This document shows positions 51,753-62,870 of a DNA stretch of 64,000 nucleotides, piece by piece (position 1 is the first letter of the stretch; the number at the start of each line of letters is the position of its first letter). The notes beneath the pieces are model-generated. The model was not told the origin of the DNA. It searched no databases and saw only the letters and a list, made by a program, of their open reading frames with translations. Source of the DNA: Plasmodium coatneyi (taxonomy: Eukaryota; Apicomplexa; Aconoidasida; Haemosporida; Plasmodiidae); contig NC_033569.1 in the NCBI RefSeq assembly GCF_001680005.1, positions 1,860,001 to 1,924,000 of the forward strand, written 5' to 3'. Both the position numbers and the translations under genes were made by a program.

Positions 51753-53112
51753 GCTACATATTGGGCCCTCTCGTTGCTACTGCGTTGTTTGCCTTTGCGC
51801 GTCTGTGCATCTATACGCATAGGCATCTGATCAAAAGTGTCAGCGTGAGAATGCGTGTGTATCTCCCATTGTTGTATTCAACGTTGGCCTATGTGGAGGC
51901 ATTTTCCCCTTCCCTCTGTGCGCACATCCAGAGCTCGCAAACGGCACGTTCCTGGTCAGCAATACAATATATATGTGAGTACCCCGACGTTGTTACGGGA
52001 CGGCATACAATGTAGCGAAAATGAGGAAAAATGCTGAAACGCACAGGAATGAAGTGCCAGGAGGGGGAAAATTACGCACGGGTAAGGCGCAGCAGCGGTA
52101 ACGACAAAGCACGTAACGATACTGCAGAAATGCAGGCGCGTTTATTTATGCCAACTTGGGAAAAAAAACACATGGGAACCTTTCACTTTTGGAGGTGGTC
52201 CCCTTTAAAAATTTACACAAGGGGGGTTTAAAAGGGAAGCATTCAATTTGCGAAGCGGTTTGGGGTGCCCATACGATGACGGCACATGCATACACGTAAA
52301 TGCGTGTGCGTACATTTGCATAATATGTAAAATTATATATGCAAGTAATAAGGCACAGAAAGTTATGGCTAAACCAGGAGGAGGATAAGCAAAAAAAGAA
52401 AAAGGAAGCACCCATTCGGTAACAGTAACGGAGAGGCACTTTTTTATATGCAAAAGGGAACGGTGGCAGTTACTCAATTTCTTTTAAAGAAATTAAACAC
52501 ATCGGATGTGCTACATGCATGAATGTTACCTAGATGGGAGCGCATAGTGATGTGCCTTGTCGGCCCATTCTGCACTGACGCACACAGTGTTCAAGTGACA
52601 CGAGGGAAAAATTTGAATTCGAAATTCATACCCACATGAAGGAGACACATGTGATATAAGTTTTGTAACGCTGTTCTTTTTTTTTTTTTATACTTTTTTT
52701 GCCTACGTTTTATATCAAAACAAATTAATAAATTATTTATAAGAGGGGAAAATTATAACGCAAAATGAACTATAAAAAAAAAAAAAAAAATGAAAAAATC
52801 AATAGATCTTTTACTTTTGTACGGGTGTTGTGTGCACATGTATGCGACCCTATACAAACAGGGCATGCTGGGAGCGAAAAAATAATGTGACAAATGGGGA
52901 ATATGCTTGGATAGAAAAAATGTTACGCAGAGCGCATCACTAACAATTGCGCTTTCTCTGTGGTTCGTGGATGCAAACGCCAATTTGGCAAAACATCCAT
53001 GGTTGTTTTTATTACAATGCTGCATGATATAAGTGGCTTAGGCAGGAGGGAACATGCCAGCACCACGGAACTTTACAAACGGCTAACCGTTGTAGTATCC
53101 TAACGGGGGGAC
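51753..53112. other. Intergenic region between SerRS and SR10
   Basis: No gene supported. Contains a T tract at 52678-52690, an A tract at 52774-52790 and the 5' flank of the synthetase gene. Confidence 0.5.
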
Positions 53113-54900
53113 CTACGAAATGTCCTCGATTGAGCCCTTGAAGTGTGAAAAGTCCTCCATCTCGTCCATGTCGCCGATCTCCGTAAAGTGCGAAATTCTC
53201 TTCAGTCTATCCGAGGGTCGGAACAACATGAACATGGCTGTGATGATGATCAAAAACAAGCAGCTGATAATTCCCTCACTAATGTAGCACTTCAAACTCC
53301 ATATGGTATTATCCACAAAAAGCATAACAACGATATCTATAACAAAAGAGATGACTGAAAAGATAAGTGAAAAAATTAATACGTTAAAAAACTTCTTAAA
53401 CATGTTCAACTTTTCGTACTGTTTATCTTCATTTAACTGAATGATAATTTTACTAGCTGAAGTAAATACCCACAAGTAAATGATTGAATAAATAATCGTT
53501 ACTGGGATAATGCAGAAGAGGAAATAAACTGCGTTCACTTCTGCATCGGTTAAGTGCATATCCAGAAACTGTTTTATAAAGTCAAAAATGATAAAAAAGA
53601 AAAAGAGCACTTTTATCTTAATAAACGTTTTCTTGTCCAATGTTGGAATGACTAATCCCCAGCCTAGAGATCCCAGTAAAATTAAAAGATACGAACACAC
53701 ATTCTTCAATATACTTGAACATACTGAAAGGAAAAGCAAATTGCTATTCACTCTTGCGCGTAAGTTGTAAACCAAAAAGTACAGAAAGAGAAAGACATTT
53801 TCCATCAGGTAGAGAAATATGCATACCAGTATCCATATCTGAATTTTTATAACGAACTGTTTATTCCTCACTAGTAAATATATCCAAGCAAACAAATAAA
53901 TGGCATAAATAAGCATACACACAACGTACAAATTTAGCTTTGGTATTTTATCCCCTGGTAGATATCCATACTTATTCAAAATGTGTATATTCCCATGTAG
54001 CTCTAATTCATACTTTTTACTATCTGAACAGTTGGATAAAAATAATGCGTACACATCCGTGTCGTCTATGTTGTATATATGTTTGTTTTGAATTATTTTT
54101 AAAAACTCCTCATGGTTTACTTCATTCTCTAGAGGAGACATCTCATCGCTGTTCGATATTCTGTCATTCAAAAAATAAACTGGTAATTTTAATGCATACA
54201 TTTTTGACTCGTCTACGTACCTTTTTAGGTACCCCCTTCCTGGACAGGTGTATGAATCATTTCCATCCATGCCGTTCTCTTCCATGTGGCAACATACGTT
54301 CGTATTTTTTGGTAAATAAAATTTATTGAAATCGCTTTCCTTCATTATGACTACTTCTAAAAATAGGTTACCTGTGTTTAGCACGTCGTCATCCTCGTGC
54401 TTGTGCATATACTCCTTTTTTTTTCTCAAATAAGGATTATCCTTATACAGGTTGATTTTAAATTTATCCTTTTTGTCTTTCTCATCAGAGTCTTCATCCT
54501 CCTCATCACTGCTGTTGTTCGTCTCCGAGGTGGAGTGCTCGTCTGACTTGTTCTCCTCATCCGATTCGTTCTTATCCTGGTCATTCGTTTTGCTTTCCTC
54601 TATGTCGAAGCTGAAATATTTCGTGTTCTTATTGTCCGTGGTACTAATTCCTATGTTTTCAAAAATTGCATGCGGCCCCTCCGCTGACATGTCCTTCTTC
54701 TCCCCCAGCAAAACGTACGGACTGTCATTTTTCCCAAATATGTACAGACCCTTAAGAACGTATAGAATGTAGTTGGTGCTTATTTTCTGTCCATCCAATT
54801 TTATCAATTGGCTGTTCGCTATACTTGCAAACAGGAGAAGAAACACTACGATGAGGAACTCGGTTTTGCATTTAACTTTCTGAGTGGACTTCCATATCAT
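53113..54900 (-). CDS. SR10: Serpentine receptor SR10
   Basis: The 595-residue protein has a signal peptide (LIVVFLLLFASIANS) and a long extracytoplasmic N-terminal region (to about 325). That region contains an acidic Asp/Glu/Ser segment (about 110-150) and cysteines (NVCCHMEENG). About seven transmembrane helices follow (about 330-575), for example LYVVCMLIYAIYLFAWIYLLV, ILVCIFLYLMENVFLFLYFLVY and LLILLGSLGWGLVIPT. A short C-terminal tail rich in acidic residues ends the protein. This layout matches SR10, one of the four serpentine receptor-like proteins described in P. falciparum, and the position next to the SerRS gene fits. Ligand and signalling are not established. Resemblance is to the lung-7TM/GPR107 group. 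Single exon. Confidence 0.87.
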   Translation of the reverse strand: MIWKSTQKVKCKTEFLIVVFLLLFASIANSQLIKLDGQKISTNYILYVLKGLYIFGKNDSPYVLLGEKKDMSAEGPHAIFENIGISTTDNKNTKYFSFDIEESKTNDQDKNESDEENKSDEHSTSETNNSSDEEDEDSDEKDKKDKFKINLYKDNPYLRKKKEYMHKHEDDDVLNTGNLFLEVVIMKESDFNKFYLPKNTNVCCHMEENGMDGNDSYTCPGRGYLKRYVDESKMYALKLPVYFLNDRISNSDEMSPLENEVNHEEFLKIIQNKHIYNIDDTDVYALFLSNCSDSKKYELELHGNIHILNKYGYLPGDKIPKLNLYVVCMLIYAIYLFAWIYLLVRNKQFVIKIQIWILVCIFLYLMENVFLFLYFLVYNLRARVNSNLLFLSVCSSILKNVCSYLLILLGSLGWGLVIPTLDKKTFIKIKVLFFFFIIFDFIKQFLDMHLTDAEVNAVYFLFCIIPVTIIYSIIYLWVFTSASKIIIQLNEDKQYEKLNMFKKFFNVLIFSLIFSVISFVIDIVVMLFVDNTIWSLKCYISEGIISCLFLIIITAMFMLFRPSDRLKRISHFTEIGDMDEMEDFSHFKGSIEDIS

Positions 54901-55415
54901 CCTGCTATAGTGTATGTACGACGTGGGGTTGGCTCAGGGGGGGGGTTCTTCGTTTGCTTCAGTATCAGCGCCTTTACGCTAGTACTATGCACGTATACGC
55001 GACTGTTTTACGCGTTTACGCGGCTGCTTTGGCCAACCGTACTGTTAAAATTATCTACGATTTGCTGCCTTATGTACATGCATACGAATGTAGTGGGGCG
55101 AGCGTAAAAATGGTAATACTGTGCGTGTATCTCAAACAAATGGGGGGGAAAACAAAAAAAGGGGAAACCAATTCAAATGGGGGAACATCAAATGGGAAAA
55201 TGTCAAATGGTGAGAAATAAAATGGGGAGAAGCCAAATGAGGGGAAGTCAAATGAGGGGAAGTCAAATGGAGTGGAGTCAAATCGAGGCAAATAAAAAAC
55301 AAAAACGATAAGAAGCGACGCAACGCTGTGTCAGCTTGTAGTTATTACAATTTCCTAAATTTATTTCTTTCCTTTTTAACGAATATTGCATTTATTATCC
55401 AAAAATAGGGGGTGG

Positions 55416-55446
<31 letters not shown>

Positions 55447-56799
55447 GAGATGAAGGTAGGGTCACAATTTTCAGATTTGTAACTGCAAAGCTTGGTCAAA
55501 CGCAGAAAAGTTGTTCGAATGTTTACGTGTATTTTCGCATAAGCACTCTTCTTTTGAGAATATGCATAGCGAATGCATATTTTAAATTCCGTCAGTTCGT
55601 TACCCTTTCGTGTGTACCCACGTCGCCCAGCATTTTAAGTATTTTCGAGGCAAACGCATTTGCAATACAACACGCGGGTCAGTCGTCTGTGAGTTTCCCA
55701 ACACATACTTTGCAGGTATGTATTTGCCGTAAGGGTGTATGTCGCGGGTATATTGCATCGAACGTGCAGCATGGATTGCGTTTAATTCACACTCAACGCG
55801 TATGCGCGAAAAGGCTTGTTTTCCACCCCCCCTTTCATTACCACGGTGAGGAAGTATTCTCCTGCAAATTTCCTCCAAATGTCCACATCGTAAAATTTGC
55901 TCACTTGGCATAGCAAGTTTAATCCATTTCCGCTTCGATTTTTTCAGCCTACAGTTTGCAAAATCGATGTGGCAAATGGATCTACCCACCGAGGCGGCTA
56001 AGGCTGCTTGGCGTGTAGCACCTGGTGGCGCATGCGTGAATTGGGCGAAGTGGATAAATGCGCAGTCGCGTGGTGATTACCAGAACAACGGCAAAAAAGG
56101 ATGATCAAAAAATGGTAAAATAAAATAACCATTTTTTTTCCCCCTATCGTGTTACATATCTTATTGAGCTGTACAAGGCAGCAGGGCGTAAGAAAATTAT
56201 GTGTTTCTATTTCGATTTATAACCATCAAAGGGGATAAAATTTCCCCTGGAAAACGCGAGCTCATAAGTAGCACACCCAGTAAAGGGGAAACCAGTTAAG
56301 GTAACGCCAAAATGGGCATAGCGTAGGAATGGTTCCATCAAATGGGATTCTCGCCGGGAAGGACACACGTTCACCGGTAGCTCCGATGGAGAGCACATCG
56401 CATTCGTAATTGTTTGTTACCCGTGTGGGATGAACCAAGCGGTTCCTTTGCATGACCACTCCTGTGACAGTCATATGGACTTTGGTTAATCGTCCGACCA
56501 CCATTTTTGAAGGGGACAACTTTTACTTTTTTACTACCGCCGTGGAGGCGTGTGAATTAATACCCGAGTATGGAGGGCATCGTTCAAACCATCGAGAATG
56601 AAAGAACAAAAGTGTTACATTTAAGTGGCTCACGAAGTGCAAACCATATGCATGTAGTTCATTTATGTGTGAGTGTGCAAAAGTAGTTGCATCTACAAGA
56701 TGTAGGAGCAGCGATATAACGCAGCTCTTTTTTTCCCCCTTTTTTTTGTTGTTTCCTCCATCAAATGAGCAGTTACCACCAGCTCCAAATCAATCCTTG
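54901..56799. other. Intergenic region between SR10 and the RSPH9-like gene
   Basis: No gene supported. 55130-55290 is a plus-strand run of imperfect AAATGGGG(A)/AAATGAGGGGAAGTC units (about ten copies of 9-18 nt), and 55418-55443 is a long A tract. The open frame at 55386-55913 is a translation of ordinary intergenic DNA with no motif. Confidence 0.5.
55140..55280 (+). repeat. Imperfect GGGGAA-TCAAATG repeat
   Basis: Tandem units of AAATGGGGGAACATC, AAATGGGGAGAAGCC and AAATGAGGGGAAGTC type, each about 10-15 nt, give a short degenerate minisatellite in the SR10 upstream region. Confidence 0.6.
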
Positions 56800-57928
56800 C
56801 TAGGGCAACAAAAACGGGAGGTCATAGTTGGGAATGCCATTGCCTATATACACAGAGGCATAAAAAGGGGTGTTCAAAAGGTGGTAAAAGACATAACCAG
56901 GATACAAACAATTCATTATGGAAATTTTACTTAACTGGTTGTTAACCTTTACATTCCACATGCTTGCTGGAATATCTGATTTGATAGAATCGAGAAAATT
57001 ATTCAAAAAAAAACTATTGTAACTTTTAATTTTATCGTACGTTAAATTTTTAGGGTATCTAAAATGAACCCACGATGTTAATTTTAGTGCTTCTATCATA
57101 TTAAATCCAGTGAAGTTGGCAAATTTCATTTCTAAGTTATTTGTTATTTTTACAGAATTGTAAGGTACAATAAATGCTTCTTCGTCGATTTTTCTAACAA
57201 CATAGGATAGTCTCTCAAGCTCCGTGATATCGCTCTGTCTTTCCTTCATTTTATTTTTTTCCACTTTGTTTTTTTTTTTCTTTTTTGGGGGTTCCTCCTT
57301 CCATTTCGCTTTCGCTGCTTTGTGCGTCCCCATTTTGGTGTTTCCCCTGGGCGTCGTCACTATTTTGATGCTCACTTTTGGAATTGTCACTATTTTCGCT
57401 ATTGCTCTGTCCGGTGCTGCTGTGCCCGGCGCTGCTCTCCCCGGTGCTACTTTTTTCGCTCTCACTTAGGGAGGCTTCGCCACTGTCACTTAGGGAAGCT
57501 TCACTACTGTCACTTCCGGCGTCTGCATCTTCGATCCCACCGTTGTCACGTGCGTCCTTCCTCCTCTTCGACTTGTGACCCTCAGAATATAAACTGCCAG
57601 GCACCCCCGTGAAAAGCGTGAAGGGCGTCTTCTTCTCCACTTTCTCTATCAACTTATCATTCCCCTTTGTCACTTCCCTAAATTCGAAATCATCATTACA
57701 GTAGTAAAATTTCTTTTTTGGAAAAAATTTATCTTGATTGAGGTAGTAGACTATGTAATAGTCATTTTGTATGCCTTCTATTTTTCCCCACAAATAAATC
57801 TGCTTGTTTATTTTCTCCTCCAAATTGGTCATGCCGTATAGCAACCCCAGTTTTTCCTCATCGTTGAAGCACCTGTTGGATTCGCCTAAATTTTCCAAGT
57901 GGAAGTCCAAGTTCTTTAATTCTATCAT
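56800..57928 (-). CDS. RSPH9: Radial spoke head protein 9-like (RSPH9), frame change in an A-run
   Basis: Two overlapping minus-strand frames make one RSPH9-like protein of about 370 residues. The N-terminal half (from 57928; MIELKNLDFHLENLG, then YLWGKIEGIQNDYYIVYYLNQDKFFPKKKFYYC) matches the RSPH9 opening. The C-terminal half (from about 57270 to 56800) carries LSYVVRKIDEEAFIVP, WVHFRYPKN, LDSIKSDIPASMWNV and ends FYHLLNTPFYASVYIGNGIP then YDLPFLLP, the hallmark end of RSPH9. The two are separated by an acidic Ser/Glu-rich insertion and a Lys-rich run. The frame changes within or near an A11 run at about 57269-57279, so either a homopolymer length error or a short intron in the low-complexity part. 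RSPH9 belongs to the radial spoke head of 9+2 axonemes; in Plasmodium only male gametes have one. Confidence 0.8.
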
Positions 57929-58352
57929 TTCGGCTGATGGGGAAAAGGTGTGGCGTTTTTGCGTGTATGAGTGTTGTGTGTGCTTCTATCAGGTGCACTC
58001 CCACACCTCTGCCTGATACCCTTGTAAGGCTACTCCGTGAATAGCTCGAAATGAGCAACTTGCATTTTCCCCTCTCAGTGTGCGCTTTTCTCTTTTCCTA
58101 GAAAGGTGCGATCCCTTTTAGTCAATACCTACCTCCGAATTTACAAGAAAAACAAGTTATCATAAAACAAATTGAGATTTTCCCATACAATAGCCCAGTC
58201 ATGGACGGGATGTATTTCTCCCTCCTCTGATTTAGAACTCAATGAAGAGATACATAACATGGAAAACTCAATTTAATGAAAATTCCCTACGCGTGATGAG
58301 TATATTGTGTGGCGCATCGGGGTTAGACAGTTTGCTCTCAGCAAGACAAAAG

Positions 58353-58383
<31 letters not shown>

Positions 58384-58690
58384 TCATAAGAATGATACAT
58401 TTGGGTGGATATCTTCAGATGCACATGCGTAGGAAGTGACTCTCTTACAAACATCTGCAATTTTGTCACTATAAAAAAGAACGTATAGCAGTAGAACCGA
58501 CGCTTCCTTTTATTTTGCTCCCCTTTTGAGCCATTCCTTTTTCGAAAATATGCAAAACTATGCCAAACATTGGCACATTTCAAACAGAAGGGGGGAACAA
58601 AATAGCGCTCGCATATTATCATACATTAGTGAGCGCTGAAGGGAAGGTTTAAGATAGACCTACTTCTCTCCCTGGCGCTGCTCAGACAAA
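57929..58690. other. Divergent intergenic region (RSPH9-like / 1,223-aa gene)
   Basis: Contains an A30 tract at 58351-58380. Both flanking genes read away from it, so it holds both promoters. No gene seen. Confidence 0.5.
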
Positions 58691-61600
58691 ATGCATTATT
58701 TTAGGAAAAAAAAAAATGAGCCTGTCAATAAGAGAGAGGCCTTCATAGCAAACAGTAAATACACCAAACAAAATAGAACTCTCAAAAGTGATGACGTATT
58801 CAATGGCGTGGACGCATTTGAGAAGCAACCAGACCAGAATGGAAAGAATAAATCCCATATGAATGATACGCAAAAGTTGGAAACGAGCACGAACTCTTTC
58901 CTAGATGGGAGTTTCAAAGAAGAGATAGGAATTACCTCCAACAAAGGTGCATTATCGAATCAAAAGCAAAAATTCAATAGCGGTTCCCGTTTTGAAGAAG
59001 AAAAAAATTTCGACCATTCCAGCAGTGAATATGGCATGGAGAGCTACAACGAAGACATGGCAAAGGAGTACAGTCAAAAGGGAGACATTCCAAACAGTGA
59101 ACTAAAACATTTAGCACAAACGAACGAACAGAATAATGTTTCAAACAATAGTGAACCCAGTGACAGTAACGTTTATAATCACGGAGAGGGAACCAACTTT
59201 AAGGACTCCTCGTCGTATGATAGTGTAAGGGACAAAATTATTTCAAAAAATGTGGATAGGGATGTGCAACATCTGCGAAACAGCAAAATGGAAGGAGAAT
59301 TTAAACCATTTGTAGGAAGTCAAAAGTATAGCAAACAGAATTCATCATTACTCAGCAATCAGAGGAAAACAAACGATTCACCAAAAAGTGACAAACCGGT
59401 AAATGAAAATATGCCCCCGAATAGAACCTACATTTCGAGTAAATCTTTTAACAACAATGCAGGCACTGGTCAAAGTGGAACTAACCACATCAATGGGGAG
59501 CACACCAACCATTTTTATGATAACATGAAGGCAGCAAGCATACACTCTGAGTTAAGTGCAAATAACAGTGTGTCTCTAACCAGTGGGGATAAAAGAAAAA
59601 TGGAGACAAATCTAAATTCCATCCAAAGGAATAGGACATTGCAGACAAATGCAGGTTCGCAAGATGACATGCACCATGACTCTCCTGACAGGTATGGGGA
59701 AAACACGGAGGAGCTCCCACACGGGGAGCAGCTAATTTACGAGGGACAGCATCATCATAACGCCAATTTGATGGAACAAATCGACAGAATTAACAGCAGC
59801 GGGAACGACAGAAGTGGTAACTTCTATGAAGGGATAGACCCAAATGATCCGGCTGGAGGTAGTCTAAACTCTCTGCAACTTTCGCAAAGGTATGTTGATA
59901 CAGGTGAATCTGGTGATGGACAGAATGCACAAAATGCACAAAATGTGAGAACCCGAAATAGGGACAATTTCGATGAAACCTTTTTAAAAAATAATAATTC
60001 TTCCGCAAAAAATGGGGAGTTCTATAAAAAGTTAAACAGTAATATGATAGAGGTGGAGGAAAAAATCAATGGGGAGAATTTTAAAGAAAGCGTAGATGCT
60101 GAGTTGGGGCAGCTAACGAGGGGTAGTAGGAGCAGTGTTCATTCGAGTAGGTCTTACACACAGCCAATACATGTGCATGAGGAGTTGGGCGGACACCCAA
60201 GTGAGCAACTTCCCAAGTACAACACAGCGAGAAATTCTATGCAACCGCAACCCAGCCGTCAATCCACCAGGAAAGACTTATCCAAGTCTATAAATATCAA
60301 CGACATGTCAGAAAAGAATGTTTCAGCGCGGCAAAGTGTCCAACTAGAAAAGGCATACAGCAGGAACCAATCAAATAGCAGACACGTAGAACCGAGGAGA
60401 AGTTATATGCATGTAGGAAACCTACAGATCGAATCGAGGAGCTATTCTATAGCATCCAAAAAAAGTCACACTAACAGATCGAGGGAACATTTTGAGGAAC
60501 ACAAAAATAATATGATTCTATCTGAAAACAGGACTATGAGAATGCCTGAGAGTTTAATAGAATTAAAATTTAACCTGAACGGATCTGTGAGTAGCATGTC
60601 AGAATCGACAAATGAAATGAACATGGAAAATGGTTCGCTCAAATGTGAGAGCGGGCAAGAGCATTTAATGAACACCTCGGAAGAATCAGCAGATAGCCAC
60701 ATGCGGGTAGGTAACCAAATGGAATATAGAAGCAGCCTAGCCAAACATAGCAGAAAAATGGAATCAAAAAGACACCATGAAGATGCATCTAATAGCTTGA
60801 TAGAATCGCAATACGCAGAAGACGAAGACCATTTGATCGACTCACAATTTGGACAACCCTCCAACCATCTAATCGAATCGCAATATGATATGCACAAATG
60901 TAATGACAACATGTCAGACACTAATAACAGCTCCATGAGCTTAAATAAGAGTCAACACCAAATGAGCAACGTTATGGGTGACGAACGTGACAATTTTATC
61001 AAACCGGGAAAGTACTCACACAAGTCGCAGTACAGCAAGGTCAACTCGGGGATAGTGCACACAGAATCGAGAAGGAGTCTAATCAATTCGACACACAGTC
61101 AGATGCAATTACGGAATATTTCTCAGCGTTCAAGTAATAACCTTATGAATCAGAATAAGGTTTACAAAGAATCGAGTGGCACTTTGGCGGAGTCTCGTAA
61201 CAGCCTGATGAATTCGCAAAGTCGGCAAAATGAGATGTGGAAAAGTTTGACAGAGACGAATGATACGTTTGGAAATTCTAAATATAGTCACAGCGTGTCT
61301 GGGTCGAGGCGCAGCCACACGGAAAGCAACAGCAGCATCAACAATGGCAAGCGCGACGAGGACCATTCGAATGCTACCTTGGAAGAGAGACCGCCTCAAC
61401 CATCCCACTCATTCCAACAAAACAGAAAAGATCTGAACGAAATGAACCACTACTATGATGACAGACGAAGCAAGCCCCATTTGAACAGAAGTGAATATGT
61501 CCCGAAGAAGAACATCCCACATGCTTATAAAAAATTCAATACGTGTGTCCGCGATGATGAGCAGAAGGCTGATTTGTTGCAAGCCTTCCAAAAGGGTATT

Positions 61601-62362
61601 AAAACAAAGTGGGGCGCACAAAATGCACAAGTCCAAGGTGTAAACGAAATGGGGAAATCAAGAAACGCTTTGGAAAATTACGAAAAGAGACAAACAAATG
61701 ACACCATTCGTGAGTCTGAGAATTACAATTTAAAAAAAGAACAAAGTAGGAATTATTTCTCCAGGGACGACAGCAATGGTAATTTGCCGCAATTGTCCCG
61801 AACGTCCAGAACGTCACATGCACCTCTTGTGCATAGTGAAGATGTTGACAAAAAACTGGGCGGTAAAATGCACTACGAAGAATTAGAAAACACTTTTGAG
61901 AATTTCGAAAAGGAAGGGCATAAGGATGGTAGCGATCTGGAGTTTTCCTTCGATCAGGAAAATAAAATCTGCAAAGATATGTGCAAGGACTTCTCAGCAT
62001 CCATTACGAATTCGCAACTTTTAATGAGTGGCTCTCATAATATTATGCACCACTCAGGTATAAATGCTTCCAACCATTTTGATCTTGAGATGTCCAATAA
62101 ATCAAACAAAACTTCAGACATGGATAAATTCGCCATGGAAAATAATTTCAATATGAACGTCAATTCGAATTATATTAAACGGCTAACCATGAACGATAAT
62201 TTCGTCAACACAAATTTGCAAATCTCCTACATGGAAAATGAAATTCAAAATAAAATAAAAGACCTTGACAACTTTTTGGGGGAGAATTTTGAGCACAAAT
62301 GCAATTCTGTCCTCAACAGAATTGAGAAGCTGCTTTCTTCCGACTTTTTCAGCGAGTCGTAG
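58691..62362 (+). CDS. Conserved Plasmodium protein, Ser/Asn/Gln-rich, 1,223 residues
   Basis: I do not recognise this protein. It is one long exon, hydrophilic, rich in Ser, Asn, Glu and His, with no signal peptide or membrane segment. It starts MHYFRKKKNEPVNKREAF. The middle (about 690-960) has degenerate repeats of the type LIESQYAEDEDHLIDSQF and SRRSLINSTHSQ: a hydrophobic pair, an acidic or Asn residue, then Ser-Gln/Arg. The C-terminal 150 residues are less biased (FSFDQENKICKDMCKDFSAS; YMENEIQNKIKDLDNFLGEN; NRIEKLLSSDFF) and look like a conserved helical end. Codon use and GC match neighbouring core genes. It is divergent from the RSPH9-like gene. Confidence 0.85.
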   Translation: MHYFRKKKNEPVNKREAFIANSKYTKQNRTLKSDDVFNGVDAFEKQPDQNGKNKSHMNDTQKLETSTNSFLDGSFKEEIGITSNKGALSNQKQKFNSGSRFEEEKNFDHSSSEYGMESYNEDMAKEYSQKGDIPNSELKHLAQTNEQNNVSNNSEPSDSNVYNHGEGTNFKDSSSYDSVRDKIISKNVDRDVQHLRNSKMEGEFKPFVGSQKYSKQNSSLLSNQRKTNDSPKSDKPVNENMPPNRTYISSKSFNNNAGTGQSGTNHINGEHTNHFYDNMKAASIHSELSANNSVSLTSGDKRKMETNLNSIQRNRTLQTNAGSQDDMHHDSPDRYGENTEELPHGEQLIYEGQHHHNANLMEQIDRINSSGNDRSGNFYEGIDPNDPAGGSLNSLQLSQRYVDTGESGDGQNAQNAQNVRTRNRDNFDETFLKNNNSSAKNGEFYKKLNSNMIEVEEKINGENFKESVDAELGQLTRGSRSSVHSSRSYTQPIHVHEELGGHPSEQLPKYNTARNSMQPQPSRQSTRKDLSKSININDMSEKNVSARQSVQLEKAYSRNQSNSRHVEPRRSYMHVGNLQIESRSYSIASKKSHTNRSREHFEEHKNNMILSENRTMRMPESLIELKFNLNGSVSSMSESTNEMNMENGSLKCESGQEHLMNTSEESADSHMRVGNQMEYRSSLAKHSRKMESKRHHEDASNSLIESQYAEDEDHLIDSQFGQPSNHLIESQYDMHKCNDNMSDTNNSSMSLNKSQHQMSNVMGDERDNFIKPGKYSHKSQYSKVNSGIVHTESRRSLINSTHSQMQLRNISQRSSNNLMNQNKVYKESSGTLAESRNSLMNSQSRQNEMWKSLTETNDTFGNSKYSHSVSGSRRSHTESNSSINNGKRDEDHSNATLEERPPQPSHSFQQNRKDLNEMNHYYDDRRSKPHLNRSEYVPKKNIPHAYKKFNTCVRDDEQKADLLQAFQKGIKTKWGAQNAQVQGVNEMGKSRNALENYEKRQTNDTIRESENYNLKKEQSRNYFSRDDSNGNLPQLSRTSRTSHAPLVHSEDVDKKLGGKMHYEELENTFENFEKEGHKDGSDLEFSFDQENKICKDMCKDFSASITNSQLLMSGSHNIMHHSGINASNHFDLEMSNKSNKTSDMDKFAMENNFNMNVNSNYIKRLTMNDNFVNTNLQISYMENEIQNKIKDLDNFLGENFEHKCNSVLNRIEKLLSSDFFSES

Positions 62363-62870
62363 TTTCCTTCGGCTTGCTTTTGCCGTTTGTTTGTTTTTTT
62401 GTTTGTCCCTCTATGTATATCTTTCCGCATGTCTGTTTTTACTTTTTTGCGTATTTGTGTATCCCCACGTATATGCCTTCCATCCTACCTGTCTGAGGGG
62501 TGCTCACCAATTCGGCCTCCAGTAATACTCCTACCCTCTTGCCATCCCTTTCGCTTGTTTCTTCACCAAAAAAAAGACTCACCCCAAGGGTGTGCTATAA
62601 TTGACAGTTTTAAAAAATTTCCCCTCTTTTTTGTCCATCCTACTTTTGAAAGAGTCACACTAAAAAAAATGAGGGAACTCCAAAAAATCCCATCAACCTA
62701 AGAAGCTCTGCTAATTTGAAATGCTAACACGTTTGGTGGGCTAAATGCCAGCCCTTTCCTGTTCAACCATTCGAACCTTGCAAATTAGGACAGCGGTAAA
62801 AGCCGCAAATGTGAGGGGTGCTCATATTATGCACATATATATTAGCCAATCATAGTAGGAATGCGAGTGC
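62363..62870. other. Convergent intergenic region
   Basis: 3' flanks of two convergent genes; no gene or motif seen. Confidence 0.5.

Noticed and set aside
55386..55989. Overlapping 129-175 codon frames on both strands
   Set aside because: One begins in a long A tract, no motif, and the two strands are equally open, which suggests chance in locally higher GC.
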